From: Streptomyces mobaraensis NBRC 13819 = DSM 40847
GTDB taxonomy: Bacteria > Actinomycetota > Actinomycetes > Streptomycetales > Streptomycetaceae
DNA length: 64,000 nucleotides
Direction: 5' to 3'
NCBI RefSeq assembly: GCF_017916255.1
Contig: NZ_CP072827.1
Coordinates: 3,410,001 to 3,474,000, forward strand
Part shown: in pieces, positions 35,545 to 44,259 of the stretch
Layout of the letters: each line of letters starts with the position of its first letter
How positions within the stretch are numbered: the first letter of the stretch is position 1
Translations under genes and position numbers: made by a program
The notes under the pieces: model-generated
Database searches by the model: none
What the model was told of the DNA's origin: nothing
What the model saw: only the letters and a program-made list of their open reading frames with translations

Positions 35545-36903
35545 TCACGCCGCGCTGAGCACCGGCTCCTGCTCCCGGGCGGGCTCCCGCTCCGGCTCAC
35601 CGTCCAGCTTGGAGCCATCGGCCGTGGCGTACGCCTCGCGGTCGAGGATGCCCTCGCGGGAGGCGACGATGATCGGGACGACGGACTGGCCGGCGACGTT
35701 GGTGGCGGTGCGGATCATGTCGACGATCGGGTCGATCGCGAGCAGCAGGCCCACGCCCGCCATCGGCAGGCCCAGCGTCGACAGGGTCAGGGTGAGCATC
35801 ACCGTGGCGCCGGTCAGACCGGCGGTCGCGGCCGAGCCGATGACCGAGACGAACGCGATCAGCAGGTAGTCGCGGACCTCCAGCGGCACGTCGAAGACCT
35901 GGGCGACGAAGATCGCGGCGATGGCCGGGTAGATGGAGGCGCAGCCGTCCATCTTCGTCGTCGAGCCGAACGGCACGGCGAACGACGTGTACTCCTTCGG
36001 CACGCCCAGCCGCTCGGTGACCCGCTGGGTCAGCGGCATGGTGCCCACGGAGGAGCGGGAGACGAACGCGAGCTGGATCGCGGGCCAGGCGCCCTTGAAG
36101 AACCGCAGCGGGTTGACCTTGGCGACCGTCGCGAGCAGCAGCGGGTAGACGCCGAAGAGGACGATGGCGCAGCCGACGTAGATGTCCGCGGTGAAGGTCG
36201 CGTACTTGCCGATCAGGTCCCAGCCGTACTTGTGGATGGCGTGGCCGACGAGGCCGAGGCTGCCCAGCGGGGCGAGCCGGATGACCCACCACAGCACCTT
36301 CTGGAGGAGCTCCAGGACGGACTCGCTCAGGGTGAGCAGCGGGCGGGCCTTCTCGCCGACCTGGAGGACGGCGATGCCGGCGACGGCGGCCATGAAGACG
36401 ATCTGGAGCACGTTCAGCTGGGTGAACGGCGTGACGACGTCGGTCGGGACGATGCCGGTGATGAAGTCGAGCCAGGAGCCCTTCTTCTTGGGGTCGGCGC
36501 CGTCGGCGGCCGTGAGGCCGGTGCCGGAGCCGGGGTCCGTGAGCAGGCCGATCGCGAGGCCGATGGAGACGGCGATCAGCGACGTGATCATGAACCAGAG
36601 GAGGGTCCGGGACGCCAGCCGCGCGGCGTTCGAGACGTTCCGCAGGTTGGTGATCGAGACCAGGATGGCGAAGAAGACCAGCGGGGCCACCACGACCATC
36701 AGCAGCTGGACGAAGATCTCACCGATCTTGTCGAGCGTGGTCTGCAGCCAGGCGATGTCGCCGCTGCGGGCCGCCCAGCCGAGCAGGGCGCCGAGGACGA
36801 GGCCCAGCAGGATCTGCGCCCAGAAGGGCACCTTGGGTATCCGGCCGAGGGTCGCGCGGACCCCGGAGGACGGGGTCGCGGGGGAGGGGGGCGTCGAGGA
36901 CAA
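35545..36903 (-). CDS. Dicarboxylate/amino acid:cation symporter (DAACS), possibly cystine
   Basis: A 452-residue membrane transporter of PF00375 (GltP/DctA/TcyP). The Ser-rich reentrant loop SRSSVGTMPLT, the signature VPFGSTTKMDGCA and the helical-hairpin-2 region TAGLTGATVMLTLTLS are present. The TTG start has GGAG 6 nt upstream. A Cys-rich leader peptide and a 100-nt structured spacer precede it, which favours cystine or another sulfur amino acid as substrate over C4-dicarboxylates; that is inference. The C-terminal tail is rich in Glu and Arg. Confidence 0.9.
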   Translation of the reverse strand: MSSTPPSPATPSSGVRATLGRIPKVPFWAQILLGLVLGALLGWAARSGDIAWLQTTLDKIGEIFVQLLMVVVAPLVFFAILVSITNLRNVSNAARLASRTLLWFMITSLIAVSIGLAIGLLTDPGSGTGLTAADGADPKKKGSWLDFITGIVPTDVVTPFTQLNVLQIVFMAAVAGIAVLQVGEKARPLLTLSESVLELLQKVLWWVIRLAPLGSLGLVGHAIHKYGWDLIGKYATFTADIYVGCAIVLFGVYPLLLATVAKVNPLRFFKGAWPAIQLAFVSRSSVGTMPLTQRVTERLGVPKEYTSFAVPFGSTTKMDGCASIYPAIAAIFVAQVFDVPLEVRDYLLIAFVSVIGSAATAGLTGATVMLTLTLSTLGLPMAGVGLLLAIDPIVDMIRTATNVAGQSVVPIIVASREGILDREAYATADGSKLDGEPEREPAREQEPVLSAA

Positions 36904-37006
36904 CGGATTCTCCGGGGACAGACGGGGGGTGAAGAGGGGCGCGAGGCGCCAGGAGGTCCGTACGTACGGGATCTCCGGCCGCGTCGGGGTGATCGGCGTG
37001 GAGCGA

Positions 37007-37111
37007 TCAGCGGCGGCGACAGGCCGCGGACAGACAGCGGCAAAGATCGACGTGCAGGCGCGCCACGAGGCCGGGGCCCGTGGGGATTCGGTGCGCTGCT
37101 GCTGTCTTCAT
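37007..37111 (-). CDS. 34-codon Cys-rich leader peptide upstream of symporter
   Basis: ATG at 37111 encodes 34 residues with the segment VARLHVDLCRCLSAACRRR before TGA. The HVDLCR-x-x-SA-x-C pattern is the consensus I know from actinobacterial putative leader peptides found upstream of sulfur-metabolism genes. Three Cys codons lie near the end, fit for ribosome stalling when Cys-tRNA is low. No Shine-Dalgarno precedes it, and a TAACGT hexamer at -12 to -7 suggests a leaderless mRNA. The stop is 103 nt before the symporter TTG. Confidence 0.7.
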   Translation of the reverse strand: MKTAAAHRIPTGPGLVARLHVDLCRCLSAACRRR

Positions 37112-37144
37112 ATCGACACGTTAACACTGGAACTTTGAGGAACC

Positions 37145-37159
37145 CAAAGAGATTCTTTG
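37145..37159. promoter_or_regulatory. Dyad operator at the leader/symporter promoter
   Basis: CAAAGA-GAT-TCTTTG is a perfect 6-bp dyad. On the minus strand it abuts a TTGGGT hexamer lying 18 nt before TAACGT, the presumed -10 of the leader peptide transcript. A repressor or activator site is plausible; a further CTTTGAGG half-site lies at 37132. Confidence 0.4.
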
Positions 37160-37327
37160 AGTCCCAGGGGTCCAGGGCATGAAAAAGCACCGCGCGTCTC
37201 GCCGCCGGACGGTTGTCCGGCGGCGAGGCGGCGGTGCGATGGAGTGCGCGATGTGGTGCGCGGTGTGACGAAAACTACCCTTGGCGGCGATGGCCGCCCT
37301 TGATGGGAGTTGTCCGACCGTGCCCGG

Positions 37328-37615
37328 TTACGCCCGGTCCTCCTGGCCCGCGTTCGCCTGCAGCCGCTCCCGCGTCCGCTCGACGCGCTCGGCCACCTGC
37401 ACGGCCATGGCGTCCCGCTGCTTGCGCAGCAGCACCCAGCTCAGCGGTGCCGAGATGATCAGCGCCAGCAGGATCATCCAGACGAAGTTGGAGCCGTTCG
37501 CCCCGAGCGGGATGGCGCGGAGGTAGCAGAGCACCCACACGACGGCGAAAGAGGCGACGAGCAGGCCGAATCGCAGAGCGGTGTAACGGAGCGAGGCGTA
37601 CTTCTGGCTACTCAC
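37328..37615 (-). CDS. DUF4229 membrane protein
   Basis: A 95-residue protein with two hydrophobic helices (about 12-31 and 43-62) followed by a charged, probably coiled tail (LRKQRDAMAVQVAERVERTRER). This matches the DUF4229 family found next to menaquinone genes in actinobacteria. GTG start. No function is established; it may be an accessory of membrane enzymes. It lies between the symporter and the GNAT gene with mqnE beyond. Confidence 0.82.
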   Translation of the reverse strand: MSSQKYASLRYTALRFGLLVASFAVVWVLCYLRAIPLGANGSNFVWMILLALIISAPLSWVLLRKQRDAMAVQVAERVERTRERLQANAGQEDRA

Positions 37616-37689
37616 GGGACGGACCTTCTTCTCAACGGCAGCCGAAAGGGTCCCTACCAGTCAAGCACGAGCGCGAGTGGATCAATCCA

Positions 37690-37803
37690 GAGGGAGCCGC
37701 GTCGGCGTCCGGAGGAGCCGCACCAGCGTTCGACGGGAGCCGCGCCGGCCGTCCGGAGGGACTCGCCTCGGACTCCGGGGGGAGCCGCGCCGGCGTCCGG
37801 TCG
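37690..37803. repeat. Imperfect short tandem repeats, unit about 22-24 nt
   Basis: About five degenerate units of the form GGAGCCGCGxCGGCGTCCGGA follow each other in the spacer between the DUF4229 and GNAT genes. They give a periodic pattern in translation but no gene is supported. Strand-slippage is the likely origin. Confidence 0.5.
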
Positions 37804-37810
37804 CATCCGC

Positions 37811-38332
37811 TCAGTCCAGCGCGAGCCACATCAGGACGTCGTCGCGGTAGTCGTCGGCGGACAGCCGCAGCCCGCCCGGCACCCGGCCGACCTCCTTGAA
37901 CCCGAGCCGCCCGTAGAAGCCCTCCAGCCCCATACCGCCGCGCACCTCCAGCCGCAGCGCCTCCAGACCGGCGTCGCGGGCCATGTCGATCGTCTCCCGC
38001 ATCAGCCGGAGCCCGTGACCGCCGCCCTGCAGCGCGGGGTCGAGCATGACCAGGACGACCATGGACCAGTGCCGCATCTTGAAGTCGGCGTGCAGCCGGA
38101 GGAACGCGGTGCCCACCAGCCGCCCGCCGGCGTCGTACGCGCCGAGCATCCGATGCTCCCCGGCGGCCACCCGCGCGAGCTGCGCAACGGCCGCCTCGCG
38201 CACCTCCTCCTCGGACACCGAGGGCACGAACCCGACCGAACCGCCGGCCCGGGAGACCTCGTACCAGAGCCGCGAGAACTCCTCGCGCAGCTCGGGGGCC
38301 ACCTGCGGATCACGTACGAAGGTAAGAGTCAT
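37811..38332 (-). CDS. GNAT family N-acetyltransferase
   Basis: A 173-residue acetyltransferase. The acetyl-CoA loop is in LDPALQGGGHGLRLMRETID (Q/RxxGxG/A type), and the C-terminal GLEGFYGRLGFKEVGRVPGG is typical of the fold. The ATG at 38332 has only a weak ribosome site; an earlier in-frame start would overlap an intergenic region. Substrate unknown. The gene is 97 nt downstream of mqnE in the same direction and may be co-transcribed. Confidence 0.85.
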   Translation of the reverse strand: MTLTFVRDPQVAPELREEFSRLWYEVSRAGGSVGFVPSVSEEEVREAAVAQLARVAAGEHRMLGAYDAGGRLVGTAFLRLHADFKMRHWSMVVLVMLDPALQGGGHGLRLMRETIDMARDAGLEALRLEVRGGMGLEGFYGRLGFKEVGRVPGGLRLSADDYRDDVLMWLALD

Positions 38333-38429
38333 AAGCCAGATGCAAGCATTACCCACCGCGTCCGCGCAAGAGAAGGAGCCCCGGCGAGGCGGTTGCCTCA
38401 CCGGGGCTCCGGCGTCAACTGGCGACGGA

Positions 38430-39593
38430 TCAGACCCGCATCGCCTGCGGCGTCTCGCGCCGCGCCGGGTCCGGACCGTCGTACTCCCGGATGACCTCGT
38501 ACCGCGTGTTCCGCTCCGCCGGGCGGAAGCCCGCGTCGCGGATGAGGTCCAGCAGGTCGTCGCGGGTCAGCTTGTTCGGCGTGCCGTAGTTGTCCGCGTC
38601 GTGCGTGATCTTGTACTCGACGACCGAGCCGTCCATGTCGTCGGCGCCGTGCTGGAGGGCGAGCTGCGCGGTCTGGAGGCCGTGCATCACCCAGAAGACC
38701 TTGACGTGCGGGACGTTGTCGAACAGCAGCCGGGAGACCGCGAACGTCTTCAGCGCCTCGGCGCCGGTGGCCATGGAGGTCCGCGCCTGGAGCCGGTTGC
38801 GGATCTTGCCGTCCTTCATGTCCACGAAGTCGTGCTGGTAGCGCAGCGGGATGAAGACCTGGAAGCCGCCGGTCTCGTCCTGGAGCTCGCGCAGCCGCAG
38901 CACGTGGTCCACGCGGTGGCGCGGCTCCTCGATGTGCCCGTAGAGCATCGTGCACGGGCCCTTGAGGCCCTTCTCGTGCGCGAGCCGGTGGATGCGCGAC
39001 CAGTCCTCCCAGTGGGTCTCGTGGTCGACGATGTGCTGCCGGACCTCCCAGTCGAAGATCTCCGCACCGCCGCCGGTCAGCGACTCCAGGCCGGCGTCGA
39101 TCAGCTCGTCGAGGATCTCGGAGGCCGGCATGCCGGAGATCTTCTCGAAGTGGTGGATCTCGGTGGCGGTGAACGCCTTCAGGGAGACCTGCGGCAGCGC
39201 CTCCTTGAGCGCCTTCAGCGACCGCGGGTAGTAGCGCCACGGCAGGGTGGGGTGCAGGCCGTTGACGATGTGCAGCTCGGTGAGGTGGTCGTTCTCCATC
39301 GCCTTGGCGAGGCGGACGGCCTCCTCGATGCGCATGGTGTACGCGTCCTTCTCGCCCGGCTTGCGCTGGAACGAGCAGTAGGCGCAGGAGGCCGTGCACA
39401 CGTTCGTCATGTTGAGGTGGCGGTTGACGTTGAACAGCACCGTGTCGCCGTTCTTCCGCGTCCGCACCTCGTGGGCCAGACCGCCGAGCCAGGCGAGGTC
39501 GTCGGACTCGTAGAGGGCGATGCCGTCCTCGCGGGTCAGCCGCTCACCGGCGCGCACCTTCTGCTCCAGCTCGCGCTTGAGTCCCGCGTCCAT
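38430..39593 (-). CDS. mqnE: Aminofutalosine synthase
   Basis: A 387-residue radical SAM enzyme with Cys66, Cys70 and Cys73 (NVCTASCAYCSFQ), ELHIVNGLHPTLPW and SLKAFTATEIHHFEKIS, matching MqnE in order and length. It joins 3-[(1-carboxyvinyl)oxy]benzoate, made by MqnA, to adenosine from SAM, giving 6-amino-6-deoxyfutalosine. ATG with GAGAGG 7 nt upstream. It heads the cluster side that continues with the UbiX-, UbiA- and UbiD-like genes, separated by an AsnC regulator. Confidence 0.95.
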   Translation of the reverse strand: MDAGLKRELEQKVRAGERLTREDGIALYESDDLAWLGGLAHEVRTRKNGDTVLFNVNRHLNMTNVCTASCAYCSFQRKPGEKDAYTMRIEEAVRLAKAMENDHLTELHIVNGLHPTLPWRYYPRSLKALKEALPQVSLKAFTATEIHHFEKISGMPASEILDELIDAGLESLTGGGAEIFDWEVRQHIVDHETHWEDWSRIHRLAHEKGLKGPCTMLYGHIEEPRHRVDHVLRLRELQDETGGFQVFIPLRYQHDFVDMKDGKIRNRLQARTSMATGAEALKTFAVSRLLFDNVPHVKVFWVMHGLQTAQLALQHGADDMDGSVVEYKITHDADNYGTPNKLTRDDLLDLIRDAGFRPAERNTRYEVIREYDGPDPARRETPQAMRV

Positions 39594-39739
39594 GCGATCG
39601 CCTCTCTGGTATGTCCGGAGTACGTCCGGTTTCCTCCGCCTGGCCCGGTCGAGCCTACTCCCCCGGGCAGGCACGCCTTCAGACGCCCTCGGGCCCGGTC
39701 CTGGACCCGCGGAGGCCCCGGCCCCCGGCCCGCCGGCCG

Positions 39740-40195
39740 TCAGATGTCCTCGGGCAGCTCGCCCACCCGGTTCTCCCACTTGGTGGAGAGCACGATCGTG
39801 GTGCGGGTGCGGCTCACGCCCTTGGTCCCGGACAGCCGGCGGATGGTGCGCTCCAGGCCGTCCACGTCGCCGACGCGCACCTTGAGCATGTACGAGTCGT
39901 CGCCGGCGATGAACCAGCAGTCCTCGATCTCCTCCAGGTCGCGCAGCCGCTGCGCCACGTCCTCGTGGTCGGCGGCGTCCGAGAGCTGGATGCCGATCAG
40001 CGCCGTGACGCCCAGGCCCAGCGACGCGGCGTTGACGGTCGCGCGGTAGCCGGTGATGACGCCGGCCGCCTCCAGGCGGTTGATCCGGTCCGTGACGCTC
40101 GGGCCGGACAGCCCGACGAGCCGGCCCAGTTCCGCGTACGAGGCCCGCCCGTTCTCCCGGAGGGCCTGGATGAGCTGCCTGTCCACCGCGTCCAT
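39740..40195 (-). CDS. Lrp/AsnC family transcriptional regulator
   Basis: A 151-residue regulator with an N-terminal winged helix (ASYAELGRLVGLSGPSVTDRINRLEAAGVI) and the RAM domain (IEDCWFIAGDDSYMLKVRVGDVDGLERTI). It sits inside the menaquinone neighbourhood and is divergent from a 47-aa protein gene across 129 AT-rich nt, which would hold its operator. ATG with AAAGG 8 nt upstream. A role in controlling quinone genes is conceivable but not shown. Confidence 0.93.
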   Translation of the reverse strand: MDAVDRQLIQALRENGRASYAELGRLVGLSGPSVTDRINRLEAAGVITGYRATVNAASLGLGVTALIGIQLSDAADHEDVAQRLRDLEEIEDCWFIAGDDSYMLKVRVGDVDGLERTIRRLSGTKGVSRTRTTIVLSTKWENRVGELPEDI

Positions 40196-40324
40196 GGCTG
40201 GAACCTTTCAATAATCAGCGAACTTGCCGTCTTGCATGTAGAATCTAAGGCATTGAAGGGCTGACGCCCCGAAAATCTTTCACCGAACGCTCACGGCACC
40301 AACGATCCTTCAGGAGTGAACCCC

Positions 40325-40468
40325 GTGTACACGATCGAGATGGCCTACGCCCGCATGCGCGAGCTGCAGGACCTGGCCAACCGCTCGCGTGCCCACCAGT
40401 CCGTCACCGCCGCCCGTCGCGCCGAGGCCGCAGGGGCCCGCGCCGCGCGCGCCGCCAAGAAGCGCTAA
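40325..40468 (+). CDS. 47-residue basic small protein
   Basis: A GTG with AGGAG 8 nt upstream opens a 47-codon frame ending in TAA. The product starts VYTIEMAYARMRELQDLANR and ends in an Ala/Arg/Lys-rich helix (RAARAAKKR); the whole is predicted as one amphipathic or coiled helix. It is divergent from the AsnC regulator and its end overlaps the UbiX-like gene by 4 nt on the other strand. Codon third positions are almost all G/C, supporting a real gene. Function unknown; nucleic-acid binding is possible. Confidence 0.7.
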   Translation: MYTIEMAYARMRELQDLANRSRAHQSVTAARRAEAAGARAARAAKKR

Positions 40469-41169
40469 CTCCCCTCCGGGGCCCGGCCGCCGCCGAGCTC
40501 CCCCTTCCACCTGCGGTAGTACCGGTGCGGCACCCCCGCCGCGTCCAGTACCCGCCCGGCGACGAAGTCCACGAGATCCTGGATGTGCGTCGCCCCCGCG
40601 TAGAACGCCGGAGAGGCGGGTAGCACGATCGCGCCCGCCTCGTCGAGCGCCACCAGCTGGCGCAGCGTCTGACCGCTCAGCGGCGTCTCGCGCACCGCGA
40701 CCACCAACGGCCGCCGCTCCTTGAGCGTCACGCTCGCGGCCCGCTGCAACAGGTCCTTCGACAGCCCGAGCGCCACACCCGCCACACAGGCCGTGCTCGC
40801 CGGGACGATCAGCATCCCCTTCACCGGGTACGAACCCGACGACGGCCCCGCCGCCAGATCACCGGCGGCCCAGTACCGCACCCGGGCCAGCTCCGCGTCG
40901 CCCACGTCGAACGCCTGCGGCTTGCCGTCCGCCCCCAGCGACAGCCACTGCCGCAGGTCGTCCCGCCAGTGCGCGTCCCGGAACGAGATCCCGGTCTCGT
41001 CCAGCAGCGTCAGCCGCGAGGCCCGGCTGACGACCAGGTCCACGCCCTCCCCCGCGGCCAGCAGCCCGCGCACCACGGCCGCCGCGTACGGCGTCCCGGA
41101 CGCGCCGGAAACACCGACCACCCAGGGCCGGCGCTCGGATCGTTGCGTTGCGTGTTCGTACGGCTCCAC
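40465..41169 (-). CDS. mqnM: UbiX-like flavin prenyltransferase of menaquinone pathway
   Basis: A 234-residue flavoprotein with VVGVSGASGTPYAAAVVRGLL at the N-terminus, PASTACVAGVALGLSKDLLQRAASVTLKERRPLVVAVRETPLS, and the C-terminal FYAGATHIQDLVDFVAGRVLD, all canonical for UbiX/Pad1. It prenylates FMN from a dimethylallyl phosphate donor to make prFMN for the UbiD-like decarboxylase encoded at 42714-44171. GTG start. Family assignment is firm; the pathway assignment rests on neighbours. Confidence 0.93.
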   Translation of the reverse strand: MEPYEHATQRSERRPWVVGVSGASGTPYAAAVVRGLLAAGEGVDLVVSRASRLTLLDETGISFRDAHWRDDLRQWLSLGADGKPQAFDVGDAELARVRYWAAGDLAAGPSSGSYPVKGMLIVPASTACVAGVALGLSKDLLQRAASVTLKERRPLVVAVRETPLSGQTLRQLVALDEAGAIVLPASPAFYAGATHIQDLVDFVAGRVLDAAGVPHRYYRRWKGELGGGRAPEGS

Positions 41170-41215
41170 GCCCCCGAGCCTAGTCGGCCGGGGGGCGGGG
41201 GCTCCGTCGGGCGGG

Positions 41216-41775
41216 TCAGCGGGCCGGATCGACGGGCAGACCGGAGGTGTCGAACACCAGGGGGCCGACGGTGGACGCGATGGTGACCGTCTTCCCGTAA
41301 GGGATGGTGTCGCGGCCGAGATAGCCGTCGGGGCCGGGGTTCCAGAGGGTCACGCAATGCCCCTGGTACGGGTCGAGAATCAGGTGGTTCGCGATGCCCG
41401 CCCTGGCATAGGCACGGTCCTTGACCAGGTAGTCCTGGCGAACGCTCCCCGGTGAGACGACCTCGACGGTCAGCTCGATCAGGCCGGCCGGGTAGGAGTC
41501 GAGGTTCCGTGCCGCCGCCGCGGGAACGACGGCCAGGTCCGGGCAGAGCAGCGCTTCCTGTTCCGCGAACACGAAGCCGACGCCCCCGACCGCCGTCCAC
41601 CGTTCCGGCAGCGCGGCCTCCAGCATGCTCCAGACGCGCTGCCTGGTGCTCCCGCAGAACGGCCGGTGGGGGGTGATCAGGATGGAATCCTCGAAAACTC
41701 TCCCACGCAGCCTTCGAGGTGGCTCTCCATCCGGGCGAGCTTCGCCCGTAGGCGGTCGAACTCCCGGACGACCAT
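41216..41775 (-). pseudogene. Uma2 family gene with a single-base frameshift
   Basis: The ATG at 41775 (AAGGGGA upstream) opens MVVREFDRLRAKLARMESHLEG and then meets a TGA after 33 codons. The rest of a complete Uma2 protein (GRVFEDSILITPHRP through to GLPVDPAR) continues in another frame. Restoring one base at about 41705-41712 would recover the usual EGYRxxVFEDSI junction. The C-terminal part keeps the conserved core (CPDLAVVP, LTVEVVSPGSVRQDY). It is either a recent pseudogene or an assembly error. Function of the family unknown. Confidence 0.75.
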
Positions 41776-41814
41776 GAGGGTCCCCTTCCGTACACCGGCG
41801 ACAGGGAAACCCCA

Positions 41815-42717
41815 CTACACCCCCAGCCCCCGCACCCCCAGGTCCAGCAGCGCGCACACGAACAGGGCAATGCCGATGAAGCCGTTGACCGTGAAGAAGG
41901 CGCGGTTCAGGCGGGACAGGTCGTGCGGGCGGACGATCGAGTGCTCGTACAGGAAGGCCGCGACGACGATCAGCAGGCCGGTCCAGAAGAAGGCGCCCGC
42001 GTGGGTGGCGGCGCCGTACCAGGCCAGCAGGGCGGTGGTGATCACGTGGCAGACGCGGGCGCCGTACAGCGCGGCCGGGATGCCGAAGCGGGCGGGGGTC
42101 GATTTCACGCCATGCGCGCGGTCCGCGGCGACGTCCTGGCAGGCGAAGATCAGGTCGAAACCGCCGATCCAGACGCCGACCGCGAGCCCGAGGATCACCG
42201 CGTCCCAGGACCAGGAACCGGTCACCGCCAGCCACGCGCCGACCGGACCCATGGCCTGCGCCAGACCCAGGATCGCGTGCGGGAAGTTGGTGAACCGTTT
42301 CCCGTAGGGGTAGACCACCATCGGGATCACCGCGATCGGGGCCAGCGCCAGGCACAGCGGGTTCAGCAGGCCGGCGGCGCCCAGGAAGAGGACCACGGCC
42401 ACCAGGGCGCCCGTCCAGGCCGAGCGGACGGAGACCGCGCCGGTGACGAGTTCGCGGTTGGCGGTCCGCGGGTTCCGGGCGTCGATCTCGCGGTCGATGA
42501 TCCGGTTGCAGGCCATCGCGAAGGTGCGCAGCCCGACCATGGCCACGGTGACCAGGAAGAGCTTCCACCAGTGGATGCGCCCGTCCTCCTGGAACATCGC
42601 CGTGAACGAGGCGATGTACGCGAAGGGCAGCGCGAACACCGAGTGTTCTATCAGCACCAGGCGCAGGAACGCCCGGGTGCGCCCCGGCTGCGGGACGGCG
42701 GCGGCGGAGGCGCTCAC
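41815..42717 (-). CDS. mqnP: UbiA-family prenyltransferase of menaquinone pathway
   Basis: A 300-residue membrane prenyltransferase with about eight helices. The two Asp-rich motifs are NRIIDREIDARN at 71-82 and ACQDVAADRAHGV. It attaches the polyprenyl chain to 1,4-dihydroxy-6-naphthoate in the futalosine route. The GTG overlaps the UbiD-like stop by 4 nt (GTGA), so the two proteins are translationally coupled. The symbol rests on the context with mqnE, mqnA and mqnC. Confidence 0.92.
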   Translation of the reverse strand: MSASAAAVPQPGRTRAFLRLVLIEHSVFALPFAYIASFTAMFQEDGRIHWWKLFLVTVAMVGLRTFAMACNRIIDREIDARNPRTANRELVTGAVSVRSAWTGALVAVVLFLGAAGLLNPLCLALAPIAVIPMVVYPYGKRFTNFPHAILGLAQAMGPVGAWLAVTGSWSWDAVILGLAVGVWIGGFDLIFACQDVAADRAHGVKSTPARFGIPAALYGARVCHVITTALLAWYGAATHAGAFFWTGLLIVVAAFLYEHSIVRPHDLSRLNRAFFTVNGFIGIALFVCALLDLGVRGLGV

Positions 42718-44171
42718 AGCCCGTACTCCTTCCAGCGCTTCGTCACCCGGGCGGCGGTCTCCGGGTCCGACTCCACCATCGACGGCCAGCCGCCGTCCCG
42801 CGTGTAGCCCTCCTCGGGCCACTTCGCGGTGGCGTCGATGCCCGCCTTGCCGCCCCAGAACTGCTGGTACGACGCGTGGTCGAGGTGGTCGACCGGGCCC
42901 TCGACGACGGTGAGGTCGCGCGCGTAGTCGACGTTGCCGAACGCGCGCCAGGACACCTCGTGCAGGTCGTGGACGTCACAGTCCTTGTCCACGACGACGA
43001 TCAGCTTGGTCAGCGACATCATGTGCGCGCCCCAGACCGCGTGCATGACCTTCTGCGCGTGCTTCGGGTACTTCTTGTCGATCGAGACGATCGCGCAGTT
43101 GTGGAAGCCGCCGGACTCCGGCAGGTGGTAGTCGACGATGTCCGGGATGATGATCTTGAGCAGGGGCAGGAAGAAACGCTCCGTCGCCCGCCCCAGCGGC
43201 CCGTCCTCCGTCGGCGGCCGGCCGACGACGATCGACTGGAGCAGCGGGCGCCGCCGCATGGTGACGCAGTCGATGGTCAGCGCGGGGAACGGCTCCTGCG
43301 GCGTGTAGAAGCCGGTGTGGTCGCCGAACGGGCCCTCCGGCAGCATCTTCCCGGGCTCCAGCCAGCCCTCCAGCACCACCTCGGCCGCGGCCGGCACCTG
43401 GAGCGGGACGGTCTTGCAGTCGACCATGTCGATCCGCTTGCCCTGCACGAAGCCGGCGAACAGGTACTCGTCGATGTCGGCCGGCAGCGGCGCGGTCGAC
43501 GCGTACGTCACGGCGGGCGGGCAGCCGAAGGCGATGGCCACCGGCAGCCGCTCGCCGCGCCGGGCGGCGACCTGGTAGTGGTTCCGGCTGTCCTTGTGGA
43601 TCTGCCAGTGCATCCCGATGGTGCGCTTGTCGTGGCGCTGGAGCCGGTAGAGGCCGAGGTTGCGGACGCCGGTCTCGGGGTCCTTGGTGTGGGTGAGCCC
43701 CAGGTTGAAGAAGGAGCCGCCGTCCTCGGGCCAGGTGAAGAGCGCCGGGAGCGCGTCCAGGTCGACGTCGTCCCCGGTCAGCACCACTTCCTGGACCGGC
43801 GCGTCGCCGGGCTTCACCTTGCGCGGCGGCACGTGCGCCATCGCGCCCAGCTTGCCGAACGCCTCCCGGATCCCGACGAAGCCCTGCGGCAGCTCGGGCT
43901 TGAGCAGCCCGCCGATCTTCTCGCCGATCTCGTCGTAGGACTTCAGGCCGAGCGACTTCAGCAGCCGCCGGTCCGTCCCGAAGACGTTCATCGCCAGCGG
44001 CATCGCCGAGCCCTTGACGTTCTCGAAGAGGAGCGCCGGGCCGCCGGCCTTGTTCACCCGGTCGACGATCTCCCCTACTTCCAGGTGGGGGTCGACTTCG
44101 GCCTTGACGCGCTTGAGGTCGCCGTCGCGTTCGAGCGCTCTGAGGAACGAGCGGAGATCGTCATAAGCCAT
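42714..44171 (-). CDS. mqnL: UbiD-family decarboxylase of menaquinone pathway
   Basis: A 485-residue prFMN-dependent decarboxylase with the N-terminal YDDLRSFLRALERDGDLKRV, the GPALLFENVKG segment and EGPFGDHTGFYTPQEPFP, all typical of UbiD. It would remove the carboxylate of the prenylated dihydroxynaphthoate, using prFMN made by the UbiX-like protein (40465-41169), before methylation by MenG. ATG with GGAACGC upstream. It is the first gene of a minus-strand group with mqnP. Confidence 0.93.
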   Translation of the reverse strand: MAYDDLRSFLRALERDGDLKRVKAEVDPHLEVGEIVDRVNKAGGPALLFENVKGSAMPLAMNVFGTDRRLLKSLGLKSYDEIGEKIGGLLKPELPQGFVGIREAFGKLGAMAHVPPRKVKPGDAPVQEVVLTGDDVDLDALPALFTWPEDGGSFFNLGLTHTKDPETGVRNLGLYRLQRHDKRTIGMHWQIHKDSRNHYQVAARRGERLPVAIAFGCPPAVTYASTAPLPADIDEYLFAGFVQGKRIDMVDCKTVPLQVPAAAEVVLEGWLEPGKMLPEGPFGDHTGFYTPQEPFPALTIDCVTMRRRPLLQSIVVGRPPTEDGPLGRATERFFLPLLKIIIPDIVDYHLPESGGFHNCAIVSIDKKYPKHAQKVMHAVWGAHMMSLTKLIVVVDKDCDVHDLHEVSWRAFGNVDYARDLTVVEGPVDHLDHASYQQFWGGKAGIDATAKWPEEGYTRDGGWPSMVESDPETAARVTKRWKEYGL

Positions 44172-44259
44172 GCGTTCCAGTATCGAGCACGGACTACCCT
44201 GGGCTTGTCACGGGGCCGCGGGACGGCCCCACCGCCACGTCCCGGGGGGCCTTCGGCCA

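Noticed and set aside
34575..35618. 347-codon minus-strand frame in the gene-poor region
   Set aside because: Arg/Gly/Ala-rich shadow crossing the glycine-rich remnant and the symporter end; no ribosome site or motif.
37690..37803. Tandem units that might be a CRISPR-like array
   Set aside because: Units are degenerate, directly adjacent without spacers, and no cas gene is present in the window.
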